A stretch of DNA of 58,686 nucleotides from an uncultured Colwellia sp. (GTDB taxonomy: Bacteria; Pseudomonadota; Gammaproteobacteria; Enterobacterales; Alteromonadaceae), in assembly GCA_913063325.1 (NCBI GenBank), contig CAJXYE010000028.1, positions 1 to 58,686 of the forward strand, read 5' to 3'. Shown in pieces: positions 18,236 through 27,516 of the stretch. The notes below the pieces were generated by a model. The model saw only the letters and a list, made by a program, of their open reading frames with translations. It was not told the origin of the DNA and did not search any database. Position numbers and translations under genes: made by a program. Position 1 is the first letter of the stretch; each line of letters opens with the position of its first letter.

Positions 18236-18457
18236 TTGGATATCGAGCAAGCAAGAATTAAGGCAGTATGTCATCACATGACTACTATAAGTATTGATAA
18301 TAAGCCTTTTGTTCCGTTAATTAAGATTAAGAGGAGTGAAGCACTACTTGCAGGGCAAATTAGAGTAATGTTGTCTAAGAGGCGATCTAATCGCATTCAT
18401 TACTTTTTGCAGATGTACTCCAATAAAATCACCATGGTAAATGATGATTTACGGTAG
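18236..18457 (+). CDS. Small hypothetical protein
   Basis: A 73-aa frame with a TTG start, preceded by AGGA at good distance (18224-18227). It is basic with no clear membrane segment; the middle (LIKIKRSEALLAGQIRVMLSKRR) could be a helix. Its stop is 23 bp before a strong terminator, which supports its being a transcribed gene. Function unknown. Confidence 0.5.
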   Translation: MDIEQARIKAVCHHMTTISIDNKPFVPLIKIKRSEALLAGQIRVMLSKRRSNRIHYFLQMYSNKITMVNDDLR

Positions 18458-18477
18458 TAAATCATCTCAATAAATCT

Positions 18478-18509
18478 AAAGCGGGTCATTAATTTAAATG
18501 ACCCGCTTT
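18478..18509. terminator. Bidirectional terminator
   Basis: A 13-bp perfect stem (AAAGCGGGTCATT with its complement) and a 6-nt loop sit between the plus-strand small gene and the minus-strand GGDEF-EAL gene, with A- and T-rich ends. Confidence 0.9.
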
Positions 18510-18541
18510 ATTGTGTGCCTAGCCGTGAGTTTAACAATGGC

Positions 18542-20620
18542 TTAAGGTGATAACTTATAGCTATTTGAGAAGTCCAATAACTGCATTTCAGGTACTGGTT
18601 TGCTAAAAAAATACCCTTGCACTAAATCACAATCAAACTCGTCTAATAACGTCAATTGTTCTTGAGTTTCGACCCCTTCAGCCACTACCGACAAACCTAA
18701 ACTATGTGCCATTGCGATAGTTGCTTTGACTAAGTTGCAATCTGCCTTATTCATCGGTATTCCATGAATAAAACTTTGATCTATTTTCAATACATCAAAA
18801 GCATATTCTCTTAAATAGCTTAAAGATGAGTATCCCGTACCAAAGTCATCCATCGATAACGTTATCCCTAATGCATTAATTTCAATTAAAGCATCATGAA
18901 TATAAGATTGGCCGCTCATTAGTACTCCCTCAGTAATTTCTATCTCCAAGTTGCTCGCCTTAATATTCTCATCAAGGAGCGACTTTTTGATCACACTGAC
19001 TAACTGCAAATCCCTAAATTGGCGGGGGGATAAATTAACAGCCATGGTATATTCTGTTTGGTTGTTTTTTTGCCAAGTATTTAAAAAGCGTAATGCTTGT
19101 TTAATAACATATTTTCCAATAGATACAATTAAGCCTGTTTGTTCCGCAATAGGAATAAACTCATCAGGTGTTATATTGCCTAAGCTTTCATTATGCCAAC
19201 GTAACAAAGCTTCTGCGCCAATTATACTTCCACTTTTGACATCAAATTGAGGTTGGTAATATAATTCGAATTCATTGCGTTCTAAGGCGCCATGCATTTG
19301 CTCTTCCACTTCAAAACGACGTAACATGACTGTATTCATTTCTTTAGTAAAAAAGGAATAGGTATTACGTCCTAAAGATTTTGCTTCATACATGGCTATA
19401 TCGGCATTACGTAACAAGTCTGAGGCACAATTACCATTTTCAGGCGAAATAGCGATGCCAACACTGAACGTCAGTATTAACTCTCTACCATCGATGAGGA
19501 AAGGCTCTCTAAATGTTTTAAGTAACTTTTCAGCGATAACTAAAGCATCATGTTCATTTATTATACCGCGTAATAAAATAATGAATTCATCGCCACCTAA
19601 GCGGCCAACGGTATCACCTTCTCGCAATATCTTTTTTAATCTTTTGGCCGCCTTAATCAATATTTTGTCGCCAACTCCGTGACCCAATGAATCATTTATT
19701 TTTTTGAAATCGTCCAAATCTAGAAAGAAAATGGCAAGTTTTTCATTATCTCTTTCAGATTCAGTAAGCATTTGCGATAAACGATCGAGGGCTAAAAAGC
19801 GATTGGGTAGTGAGGTTAAAGTATCAAAATAAGCCTTATTTCGTATTATTTCGGCCGACTTATATTGCTCACTTATATCACGAATAATTGTCATTATTTG
19901 ATTATATTCTGACAAATAGCTAATTCTGGCTTCAAAGTATGCTAATCCATTTGGCATGTTTAGCTCATATTCAAAAGTTACCATACCTTCTTTATTTATA
20001 ACTTTATCAATATTAATTTGAAACTTACTGACAATTTCATCAGGCAATGTTTCCGCAATTCGTTTGCCGATAACCTGGTTTGGTACAAGGTAATTATTTT
20101 TGTGATCACCTGAATGATAATCAATGATAGTGCCATCTACTTCCATCAAAAAATATAAATCAGGTATTGCCCTAATAATTGCCTCAAGCATATGTTCATT
20201 AAATAGTGCTTGTGATTGAGCATGTTTAACATCGGCCAAATTAACATCAATACAATACATTTGTTTTTTGTTATGTTGATTTGTAAACAGCACATGACTT
20301 GAGAATACATTTACATCGCTACCATTTTTATGGCGTAAAGTGATCTCAGATGCGGGGATTTCTATCCCCTTTGTTATCCAGTCACTGTGGGCGGCAACAA
20401 CTAACTCACGGATAGACTCAGGAATAATCAAATCCTCTAACTTTTGCCCTGTCGCTTCTTCTTGGGTATATCCATAAAGTAATTCACTGCCAAAGTTCCA
20501 ATAGATTACTTGTCGGTTTTCGTCATACCCTTGTACAGAAACAGCATCGACAGCATCAAATAATTGATGAAGTGAATCATTAATCACATACTGAGGGGGC
20601 GGTGCATTGTTCGATTTCAT
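18542..20620 (-). CDS. PAS-PAS-GGDEF-EAL c-di-GMP protein
   Basis: A 692-aa cytoplasmic signalling protein with two PAS sensor domains (about residues 10-125 and 140-265), then GGDEF and EAL. The diguanylate cyclase motif GGDEF is intact at 342-346, preceded by a likely inhibitory I-site (REGD, five residues before it). The phosphodiesterase domain has AEALLRW (Glu around 470), DDFGTGYSSLSYLR and VVAEGVETQEQ, all complete. Both activities are therefore possible, and net direction cannot be read from sequence. No membrane segments; monocistronic. Confidence 0.95.
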   Translation of the reverse strand: MKSNNAPPPQYVINDSLHQLFDAVDAVSVQGYDENRQVIYWNFGSELLYGYTQEEATGQKLEDLIIPESIRELVVAAHSDWITKGIEIPASEITLRHKNGSDVNVFSSHVLFTNQHNKKQMYCIDVNLADVKHAQSQALFNEHMLEAIIRAIPDLYFLMEVDGTIIDYHSGDHKNNYLVPNQVIGKRIAETLPDEIVSKFQINIDKVINKEGMVTFEYELNMPNGLAYFEARISYLSEYNQIMTIIRDISEQYKSAEIIRNKAYFDTLTSLPNRFLALDRLSQMLTESERDNEKLAIFFLDLDDFKKINDSLGHGVGDKILIKAAKRLKKILREGDTVGRLGGDEFIILLRGIINEHDALVIAEKLLKTFREPFLIDGRELILTFSVGIAISPENGNCASDLLRNADIAMYEAKSLGRNTYSFFTKEMNTVMLRRFEVEEQMHGALERNEFELYYQPQFDVKSGSIIGAEALLRWHNESLGNITPDEFIPIAEQTGLIVSIGKYVIKQALRFLNTWQKNNQTEYTMAVNLSPRQFRDLQLVSVIKKSLLDENIKASNLEIEITEGVLMSGQSYIHDALIEINALGITLSMDDFGTGYSSLSYLREYAFDVLKIDQSFIHGIPMNKADCNLVKATIAMAHSLGLSVVAEGVETQEQLTLLDEFDCDLVQGYFFSKPVPEMQLLDFSNSYKLSP

Positions 20621-20894
20621 AATAAGCTAAACCCAAGAATTCCTTTGTTTTTATAATAGACCCCAACAATCAATTTGGCACATAAAAACGCAATTAAATT
20701 TGACTTTTATCAAGTAATTAAGACTAGTTTTTCTATAAGTAAGGCCGAGTATGCTGACAAATGTTTGGAATTAGATCATTTATCTTAAGAACAAGTGAGC
20801 TTAAATTGAGGATGCTAGATGTTGTATTAAAGTATCGGGGAGTAAATCTATAAGTTTACTAGGGCGTTAACCATTATCAAAAGTAGCTTATAAC

Positions 20895-20917
20895 CCTGTA
20901 ACAAAATCTGTTACAGG
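20895..20917. terminator. Hairpin downstream of the hemerythrin gene
   Basis: CCTGTAACA pairs perfectly with TGTTACAGG around a 5-nt loop, 33 bp beyond the hemerythrin stop. There is no clear T-run on the minus strand, so its strength is doubtful. The rest of 20621-20949 shows no gene. Confidence 0.45.
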
Positions 20918-20949
20918 CTCTAGCTTATTGGTTCGGGAATGTATGACGG

Positions 20950-21378
20950 TCAGCTGTTTTTTATTTTGATTAATCTTTGTATTATATCTCTATCATATCG
21001 ATATATATGATTGTTAAACTCTTTAATCAGTTGATCAGTAATGATTTGAATATTATGTGATGTAAGCTTTGTTTTTAACGTACTTATACTCTCATCTAAC
21101 AAATCAAGTTCGGTTTGATGGAGTAAAATATGCGCTTCAACTATGCCCGTGGGTAAGTATTTCTGTAATTGTTGTTCTTCTTTGATTACATGAGCCAAAA
21201 AAAAGGTAACTAACCTTTCGAGTATACCAACGGCATATACATGATTCTTAGACTCGCTAACAATAGCTTGTAACTGCTCTAAGTAGTTGAATATTTCTTT
21301 ATGGTCCTCATCTAAATTTTTAATGTCAAAATCATTTTTTACATGGTCATCAACTTGTTTCATATTCATTAATCCCAT
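20950..21378 (-). CDS. Hemerythrin-like protein
   Basis: A 142-aa (or shorter) all-helical protein with a hemerythrin di-iron pattern: DEDHKEIFNYL (His ligand), AHVIKEEQQL (HxxxE), EAHILLHQ (HxxxxH) and FNNHIYRYDRDI (HxxxxD). Bacteriohemerythrins bind oxygen or sense it and nitric oxide. It follows the minus-strand GGDEF-EAL gene at some distance, so a joint role in oxygen-linked c-di-GMP control is possible but unproven. The start is ambiguous: in-frame ATGs at 21378, 21369 and 21363. Confidence 0.8.
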   Translation of the reverse strand: MGLMNMKQVDDHVKNDFDIKNLDEDHKEIFNYLEQLQAIVSESKNHVYAVGILERLVTFFLAHVIKEEQQLQKYLPTGIVEAHILLHQTELDLLDESISTLKTKLTSHNIQIITDQLIKEFNNHIYRYDRDIIQRLIKIKNS

Positions 21379-21554
21379 ATTGACTAGAAAACAATAGAGT
21401 TGTCATATCAAGCGAAGCGGAATTAATACATCCAAAGGTAAATTGAGAAATAAGGCTCGTGACTTTTATTGGCTGAAATTACGCTTTGAATGGGTGGATT
21501 TATGTACCAAGTAACATTTAAGGCGAGTAAATAATAATAGTTAGTCAGATACAA

Positions 21555-21589
21555 AAAAGCCACTTGAATAGTTTAAAGATCTATTCAAG
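21555..21589 (-). terminator. Minus-strand terminator
   Basis: CTTGAATAG pairs with CTATTCAAG around a 9-nt loop and leads on the minus strand into GTGGCTTTTTTG. It sits 10 nt beyond the stop of the 21599-21790 frame. Confidence 0.6.
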
Positions 21590-21598
21590 CTAATTGCC

Positions 21599-21790
21599 TT
21601 ATGATGCTTTCCTTTGGTTAACCCCATTATGTTCAACGTATACATAGAGCAACTCAATAGAGCCGAAATAATAGCAAAGTGACTTTGTACGTTTGTTAAT
21701 AGTATATTGAGTCATATATTGGCCGTGTATTATTTTTAGCCAAGTTGCAACGAGGGCTGATGGTGGGAGTTGTTGAGATATTTCATTCAA
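21599..21790 (-). CDS. Possible small protein, unknown
   Basis: A 63-aa frame with an ATG start, rich in Tyr and hydrophobic residues (GSIELLYVYVEH) with a basic middle (INKRTKS). The Shine-Dalgarno is poor. What supports it is the terminator directly behind it and the absence of any other gene in 21379-21958. I recognise no family; it may be spurious. Confidence 0.35.
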   Translation of the reverse strand: MNEISQQLPPSALVATWLKIIHGQYMTQYTINKRTKSLCYYFGSIELLYVYVEHNGVNQRKAS

Positions 21791-21958
21791 TCATTGGAAG
21801 TTAATAGCTACTAATTACCCATAGTTCACGAAAGACATTATTCAAGGCTATAATAAGTTATTCAAACGGACAAAATATTGTTGTCATTGTTCGTTGACCA
21901 AAATAATAACGAACTTATATTAGTTCCTTAATATAGCGTTAATCATTTCAGGTGAATT

Positions 21959-22405
21959 ATGAAATTTTCTAAACACTTTAAGTTTTCTGACTGGCCTAAT
22001 AAAGATATACCGAGTGTGGCAGCAGGTATTTATGCAATTTGGAATGACGATGAGTTATTTTATTGCGGAATGTCTGGGCACGAAATTGAGAAAAATCAGC
22101 ATAAGAAAAAGTACGGGTTAGTTACAAGTTTGAACCGTCATGCCATCGGCCGTTTAAGTGGTGACCAGTTTTGCGTCTGTGTAGCCAATAGACTGGTTAT
22201 ACCGACGCTTACGCAAGGCGATTTACCTTTATTTGCCAATGGTCAATTAAAATTAGATACACTTACCAAACGATACATTCATGAGCATTTAGAGTATCAA
22301 TATGTTTTAGTCGACACCAGCGCTGAAGCATATTCAGTTGAAACAGAGGCAAGAAACGGTAAGTTGTTTGGCCAAAAGCCAATGCTTAATCCCATTACCG
22401 ATTAA
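21959..22405 (+). CDS. GIY-YIG-like nuclease domain protein
   Basis: A 148-aa single-domain protein. AGIYAIWNDDELFYCGMSG fits the GIY-YIG start, with Tyr-Cys-Gly in place of Tyr-Ile/Val-Gly. A downstream Arg in LNRHAIGRL and a Glu in ETEARN match the catalytic Arg and Glu positions of the fold. GIY-YIG domains cut DNA in repair, recombination and restriction, but this stand-alone version has no partner gene. An AGGTGA Shine-Dalgarno precedes the ATG. It is followed by the tRNA-Pro gene, facing the other way. Confidence 0.7.
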   Translation: MKFSKHFKFSDWPNKDIPSVAAGIYAIWNDDELFYCGMSGHEIEKNQHKKKYGLVTSLNRHAIGRLSGDQFCVCVANRLVIPTLTQGDLPLFANGQLKLDTLTKRYIHEHLEYQYVLVDTSAEAYSVETEARNGKLFGQKPMLNPITD

Positions 22406-22510
22406 CTAAGTCCTACGGCTCGACGTGTGCTTTAAGCTAGCCCTAATAGCAATTTGGTTAAGACTTACCAATAACTTCTCTATCTTGGGTCATCATTAAA
22501 TAACGGGCAT

Positions 22511-22537
22511 AAAAAAGCCCTGTGATAACAGGGCTTT
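22511..22537 (-). terminator. Terminator of the tRNA-Pro transcript
   Basis: AAAGCCCTGT pairs perfectly with ACAGGGCTTT around a GATA loop. The plus-strand A-run gives a U-run on the minus-strand transcript, 14 bp past the tRNA 3' end. Confidence 0.9.
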
Positions 22538-22550
22538 GATGCTAATGATA

Positions 22551-22627
22551 TGGTCGGAGTAGACAGATTCGAACTGTCGACCTCACGCCCCCCAGGCGCG
22601 CGCGCTACCAAGCTGCGCTATACCCCG
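22551..22627 (-). tRNA. tRNA-Pro (anticodon GGG)
   Basis: The minus strand folds into a complete cloverleaf of 77 nt with encoded CCA. The acceptor stem is CGGGGTA with TACTCCG (one G-U), the D stem GCGC/GCGC, the anticodon arm CGCGC-CTGGGGG-GCGTG with GGG at 34-36, and the T arm GACAG-TTCGAAT-CTGTC. It reads CCC and CCU codons. Confidence 0.97.
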
Positions 22628-22654
22628 ACAATGTAAACTTTAGGGGAAAATACC

Positions 22655-22815
22655 AGTTATACTAATTAAGTTATCATTTTAAATGGCCTAAATCTCCAAT
22701 AACATCGTTGCTTTCAATTCCAATAGCAAGCTATTGCTCAATCAAGCGCCTTGTTCTTGAATATTTACTCTCATTAAATTATGCAAGCTTAATCAATGCA
22801 AATGGTATATCAAGT
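22655..22815. other. Gap with short palindromes, possible dispersed element
   Basis: The stretch between the tRNA and yejM has no gene. It begins TTATACTAATTAAG, contains CAATAGCAAGCTATTG (a 16-nt palindrome) and ends ATGGTATATC. Such TATAC/GGTAT-bounded stretches resemble short dispersed elements of marine gammaproteobacteria, but I see no second copy here. A weak hairpin follows at 22868-22903. Confidence 0.3.
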
Positions 22816-22938
22816 TTACCGCTTGTATATTAATGATTTATCAAGGTAATGCAATGACAATTTAGTTAATAGTTAGCTGTGATTGACTAAACGGCTAACT
22901 ATTATTCGATATAGCTACAAATTGTATAAATAAAGCAC

Positions 22939-24699
22939 TTACTGCGCTTTGTTCTGGGTAAATTGCTTAATAAAATGTACACCATCAATCATTAAAGGGA
23001 AGTCAGCATTAACGGTTATTGGCGCTGAAAGTTGACGTGAGTAACTTTGAAAATTGCCATTTTGGTCAACAAAAACTGATTTGTCTTTATCAAAGATAAT
23101 AATGCCTTTATCTGTGGTATTGGCAATAACTCGGTCTTTATCTAAGTTTGGTAAATCACTACCGTTACTATTAGTCCCCATATTACAGCTAAGCCATTGC
23201 TTCATCAATGTTGGCTGTAAGTCCATATTACTGGTATTGAATGTAATATCCTTATGCATTGCCTTAGTCGTTTGAGGGTAGATAAATAAAGCAGGTTTTG
23301 TATTTAAGCGTGTTTCATTACTTTGATTACCAATAGAGCTAATCCAAATAATATCTTTTTGAGTTTTTTGTTTCTGAGCCAAGAGTAAAGCATCAACAAA
23401 TAACTCAAACTGATATTGGTTGTTATTTTTTACTGCTGCTTTAGCATCAATAGCATGGCTATTTTTAAAGTAAATAACATGTAAGCCTGGTTTTTTATTA
23501 TTTAATTTTTCAGCAAACAGTAGACTTGATACATTTTCTAATGCTGTTTTTTTATTGAATAACGCCTCGAACCATTGAGGTTCTAAAATGGCAGCATCCT
23601 CTGGTGAATTATCGCCTGGTAAGGTTTGTACAGAGAATTCATCAGAGATAATGGTTAGGCTAGTTGAAAGGCCTTGTTGATCGATACGCTGAAACAAAAG
23701 CGGCTTAATACTTTGCTTTAAAATATCTTTTTGATAAATGCTAGGTAAAGAATAAAGTAAATTAAACCAAGCATCATCATTTAAGCCGGTATCAATGTTG
23801 TTGGTTAAATGTAAGCTGGTAGCACTTGTTCGACCAATAAATTGAGTAAGCTGAGTAATAGATATTTGTTGCTCTGTTAGGATCAAGAAAGTTGAATTAG
23901 TCGGCGCTTTACTTATTTTTTCGTCTAGGCACAAGTCTGTATTAATAGTGGGGTAATTAGGAATAGCCTGACTAAATGATAACGGGCTATTTTTACGCTC
24001 TATATAATCGTCAATATTAAATAAACCGTATTTAGTTAAGAGTGTTTTAGCTGTGGCCGGGTAAGACAAAGGTAAAACGGTGTCTTGTCGTAAAATATCA
24101 TAATCAAGGTTAGCATCAGCCCAGATATGGGTTACATGGCTAAAGAAGAATGATATTACCAAAGTAAAAATGACAAAGCGGGCAAAAACAGTTTTTTGTA
24201 ATTGCTTTAAATGTTTCCAAGCATAATTACTTACCGCTAATTCAAACGCTAAAATTAGAATAGCAATGGCACCACCAATAGTGAAAAACAGGCTGTTGTC
24301 TTTAGCAATATCGGTCAACAAGCTTATAATTTGTGTACTGGAAGAGGCGTTGAGGTGATAACCCAAACGACTATAGATAAAGGCATCTAATACAAGTAGT
24401 GATAAACCAATGGTAAAAATGATAGAGCCACTTGTTCTGATAAACTTTGTGTGTGGCAGGATCAGTGTTAATGGAAATAACACTAAAACAAAACTCATAA
24501 AAGTCAGAAACGCAATATGACTCACCCAAGTTGTCACTAAATAAGCCTGACCAAGCAGAGTCGTCGGAGCAGTATCGCTAAATAAATAGTATGAGGAGAG
24601 TGCAATTGCGGCTAAAATATTGAAAAATGTGAACCAATGGCTCCAACTGATCAAATGTAATAATTTTTTGCTGTAGCTTTTTGTATCAAAAGAAACCAT
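22939..24699 (-). CDS. yejM: YejM/LapC inner-membrane protein (LPS homeostasis)
   Basis: A 586-aa protein, the same length as E. coli YejM (PbgA/LapC). Five hydrophobic segments fill residues 15-190 and include the DUF3413 start HLISWSHWFTFFNILAAI. The rest is a periplasmic sulfatase-like domain. E. coli YejM senses lipopolysaccharide and curbs LpxC breakdown through LapB/FtsH; the same is expected here. The neighbours are yejL (same strand, just upstream) and yejK (divergent), the arrangement seen in enterobacteria. Confidence 0.93.
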   Translation of the reverse strand: MVSFDTKSYSKKLLHLISWSHWFTFFNILAAIALSSYYLFSDTAPTTLLGQAYLVTTWVSHIAFLTFMSFVLVLFPLTLILPHTKFIRTSGSIIFTIGLSLLVLDAFIYSRLGYHLNASSSTQIISLLTDIAKDNSLFFTIGGAIAILILAFELAVSNYAWKHLKQLQKTVFARFVIFTLVISFFFSHVTHIWADANLDYDILRQDTVLPLSYPATAKTLLTKYGLFNIDDYIERKNSPLSFSQAIPNYPTINTDLCLDEKISKAPTNSTFLILTEQQISITQLTQFIGRTSATSLHLTNNIDTGLNDDAWFNLLYSLPSIYQKDILKQSIKPLLFQRIDQQGLSTSLTIISDEFSVQTLPGDNSPEDAAILEPQWFEALFNKKTALENVSSLLFAEKLNNKKPGLHVIYFKNSHAIDAKAAVKNNNQYQFELFVDALLLAQKQKTQKDIIWISSIGNQSNETRLNTKPALFIYPQTTKAMHKDITFNTSNMDLQPTLMKQWLSCNMGTNSNGSDLPNLDKDRVIANTTDKGIIIFDKDKSVFVDQNGNFQSYSRQLSAPITVNADFPLMIDGVHFIKQFTQNKAQ

Positions 24700-24760
24700 T
24701 GATATTAATTCTTCTTTTTGCGGATAAAGTTAGACCAAAGTGTTTACACTATAAATAGGC

Positions 24761-24967
24761 TTAAACCATTTGTTTTAAAACACGAGTAAAGTTATCTACC
24801 ACTGCTGCTCTTTTACTTTCAGGTACTTGGCCGATAACATTAGTTACGGCATTACCTAAACACATAAGGGCTAAATCAGGGGTGGCTTCTTCGTTTACAA
24901 GAACATCTAACAAGTCTTGAATAATTTTTTCTACACGTTCGTTCGAATATTTAGATACAATAGGCAT
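24761..24967 (-). CDS. yejL: YejL family protein (DUF1414)
   Basis: A 68-aa protein of unknown function. I chose the inner start, ATG at 24967, because it gives [16 protein letters not shown], matching E. coli YejL (MPQISRYSDEQVEQLL). The frame runs back to 25024 but the extra 19 residues do not look conserved. The conserved core is [12 protein letters not shown]. It lies immediately upstream of yejM and divergent from yejK. Confidence 0.9.
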   Translation of the reverse strand: MPIVSKYSNERVEKIIQDLLDVLVNEEATPDLALMCLGNAVTNVIGQVPESKRAAVVDNFTRVLKQMV

Positions 24968-25113
24968 AATAATAGTTTTCGTTAATGATAAATTTGTTTT
25001 CTCTAGTTTATCAAATGCCTGCACACTTTAATATATACCTGTAAAAAAAGAGTAATCGTGGCAGCACAAAACACCAACATTAATTTACATCAGTCACTGA
25101 AAATAAAAATCAT

Positions 25114-26169
25114 ATGAGCTTAATAATTAAAAACATTGCATTACATTTTTTATCTAAAAAAGAAGATACAGGTGAAATGGTTTTACGCCTAGGACCTGAA
25201 AATTCTGACTTTGAAGATGAAAACACAAAAACCTCTCACTTTGTTGATGGCTTACATGCCATTTATAATGCAAAAGGCAGTAAAGCGTATGGCAGTTTTT
25301 CATCCATGCCTAGCGAGGGTGATTCAGCACGTTTTGTTGACCTAATGGAAAGTTATTTAACAGAGCAGCAAAATTTCTATGACTTTAGTACGCAAGCGGG
25401 CAATGTATTAAAAAATGAAATTGAAAAATATGACATAGAAGAGACAGGGTATTTTGTTATCTGTCATTATGAATACATGGGTGGTCGTTACTTATTTGTT
25501 GCGGTTATACCGGTTTCAGAACATTACAGTGTTGATGGTGAGTTGAATATATCAGCAGCGCAACATTTAGATACCAGCAAATTACAGCTCGCCGCACGCA
25601 TCGATTTATTTGATTATAAAGATAATAGCCAAGGAAATCGCTATATCTCATTTGTTAAAGGTCGTGCAGGTCGTAAGGTCTCAGATTTCTTTTTAGACTT
25701 TTTAGGGTGTGAAGAAGGTCTAAACGCTAAAGAACAAACCCAAACGTTAGTGCAAGCGGTTGAAGATTATGTAGCGGTTAATCAATTAGACCCAGCTGAA
25801 AAACAAAAAACACGTAAAGAGTTGCTTAGTTATTGTAAAGAACAAAAAGCGAGCTCTCAAGATGTTTCATTGCAAGAAGTCGGCAAGGTAATTGAAAGTG
25901 CAGGGGCAGAAGAAGATTTTTATCAGTTCTGTCAAACCCAGTCTTATCCCATTGAAGAGTCGTTTCCTCACGAACAAGCAGTGGTTAACAAAATCACTAA
26001 ATACTCAGGATATGGTAATGGTATAAGCTTGAGTTTTGAGCGCAGTCATTTTGGTGAAGACGTGGTTTACAATCCTCATAATGATTCGTTAACCATCTAT
26101 AAAGTACCACCAAATTTAAAAGAACAATTAATGGCGCTACTTGATAGCGAAAATGTGCAAGAAGACTAA
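25114..26169 (+). CDS. yejK: Nucleoid-associated protein YejK (NdpA)
   Basis: A 351-aa protein of the 37-kDa nucleoid-associated NA37/YejK family. The N-terminus IIKNIALHFLSKKE, the conserved YFVICHYEYMGGRYLFVAVIP and the RYISFVKGRAGRKVSDFFLDFLGC blocks are all family hallmarks. YejK binds topoisomerase IV and gyrase in E. coli. It is divergent from yejL-yejM, so the three genes share a control region of about 150 bp. Confidence 0.93.
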   Translation: MSLIIKNIALHFLSKKEDTGEMVLRLGPENSDFEDENTKTSHFVDGLHAIYNAKGSKAYGSFSSMPSEGDSARFVDLMESYLTEQQNFYDFSTQAGNVLKNEIEKYDIEETGYFVICHYEYMGGRYLFVAVIPVSEHYSVDGELNISAAQHLDTSKLQLAARIDLFDYKDNSQGNRYISFVKGRAGRKVSDFFLDFLGCEEGLNAKEQTQTLVQAVEDYVAVNQLDPAEKQKTRKELLSYCKEQKASSQDVSLQEVGKVIESAGAEEDFYQFCQTQSYPIEESFPHEQAVVNKITKYSGYGNGISLSFERSHFGEDVVYNPHNDSLTIYKVPPNLKEQLMALLDSENVQED

Positions 26170-26332
26170 TATATTTATCAATAAGAGTAGTAACGCCTTA
26201 TGTTTTAGTATCGCGTTACCTCGTTATGTATTGCTAAGGCTATTAAAAAACAACTATAAAACAGTTGCTTGATGGGTGATAATCCATCCTTAACCAATGT
26301 GACTGACATCATCAAAAAATTGGAAATCTGAA

Positions 26333-27412
26333 ATGACAAATGAAAATAATACCTCAAACAACGCCTCAAATGATGCTTCAATTAGCACTTTAACAATCGC
26401 TAGACCGGATGATTGGCATGTACATTTACGTGACGGTGACGTATTAAAAAATACGGTTGCAGACATTAGTCGTTATGTTGGTAGAGCCATAGTTATGCCA
26501 AACTTAGTGCCGCCAGTAACTAATGCTGCATTAGCAAAAAGCTATCACGAGCGTATTATGGCGCAATCACCAAGTGTCCATTTTCAGCCATTGATGACCT
26601 TATATCTAACAGATAAAACTACCGCACAAGATATTATAGAGGCGAAAGATTCTGGTTACGTTTATGCGGCTAAATTATATCCTGCTGGTGCAACAACAAA
26701 CTCATCTTCAGGCGTAACGGATGTTGCCAATTTAACAGAAGTATTCTCAGCAATGCAATCTGTTGATATGCCGTTATTAGTACATGGCGAAGTCACTGAT
26801 GCTGAAATTGATATTTTCGATAGAGAGCAAATGTTTATTGATACCATTTTAGTTCCGCTAGTTGCTAATTATCCTAACCTTAAAATCGTACTAGAGCATA
26901 TCACCACTAAAAATGCGGTAGATTTTGTTACCTCAGCTGGTGATAATTTTGCTGCGACTATTACCGCTCATCATTTGTTATATAATCGTAATGACATGTT
27001 AGTTGGCGGAATTCGTCCACACCTATTCTGTTTACCTATTTTAAAACGTAATATTCACCAACAAGCGTTAAGAGCTGCAGCGACAAGTGGCAACAATAAA
27101 TTCTTTATCGGCACTGATTCTGCGCCTCATGCGCAACATGCTAAAGAGTCTGCTTGTGGTTGTGCTGGTGTATATTCATCATTTGCTGCAATCGAGTTAT
27201 ACGCTGAAGTATTTGAACAAGAAAATTCATTAGATAAATTAGAAGCATTTGCGAGTCTAAACGGTGCAAACTTTTATCAATTACCCGTAAGTACTGATAA
27301 AATAACGCTAGTTAAGAAAACTTGGCAAGTGCCTGCGACCATGACCTTTGGTGATGATGTTGTTGTGCCTGTTCGTGCAGGTGAAGATGTTTTATGGCAA
27401 GTCGAAGGTTAA
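26333..27412 (+). CDS. pyrC: Dihydroorotase, class II
   Basis: Zinc enzyme of pyrimidine synthesis that cyclises carbamoyl-aspartate to dihydroorotate. It has the HxH metal motif in [13 protein letters not shown], the carbamylated Lys in [18 protein letters not shown], a His in LLVHGEVTD, a His in IVLEHITTK, and the catalytic Asp in [12 protein letters not shown]. It matches the dimeric E. coli type (348 aa); here the start carries about 12 extra Asn/Ser-rich residues. Monocistronic or leading the next gene 104 bp away. Confidence 0.96.
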   Translation: MTNENNTSNNASNDASISTLTIARPDDWHVHLRDGDVLKNTVADISRYVGRAIVMPNLVPPVTNAALAKSYHERIMAQSPSVHFQPLMTLYLTDKTTAQDIIEAKDSGYVYAAKLYPAGATTNSSSGVTDVANLTEVFSAMQSVDMPLLVHGEVTDAEIDIFDREQMFIDTILVPLVANYPNLKIVLEHITTKNAVDFVTSAGDNFAATITAHHLLYNRNDMLVGGIRPHLFCLPILKRNIHQQALRAAATSGNNKFFIGTDSAPHAQHAKESACGCAGVYSSFAAIELYAEVFEQENSLDKLEAFASLNGANFYQLPVSTDKITLVKKTWQVPATMTFGDDVVVPVRAGEDVLWQVEG

Positions 27413-27516
27413 CGCTTGGTCCTTCTGAGCTTAACGTATATTTTGTTAAGTTCAGTGCAAGCATTAATCTGTATAATAATCAGAGAGCCAAAAGTAAAAT
27501 TTAATTAAGGAAAAAA

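Noticed and set aside
22939..24699. Alkaline phosphatase/sulfatase enzyme reading of the yejM gene
   Set aside because: The 586-aa length, DUF3413 start and yejK/yejL neighbours identify it as YejM, whose sulfatase-like domain is not catalytic in the usual sense.
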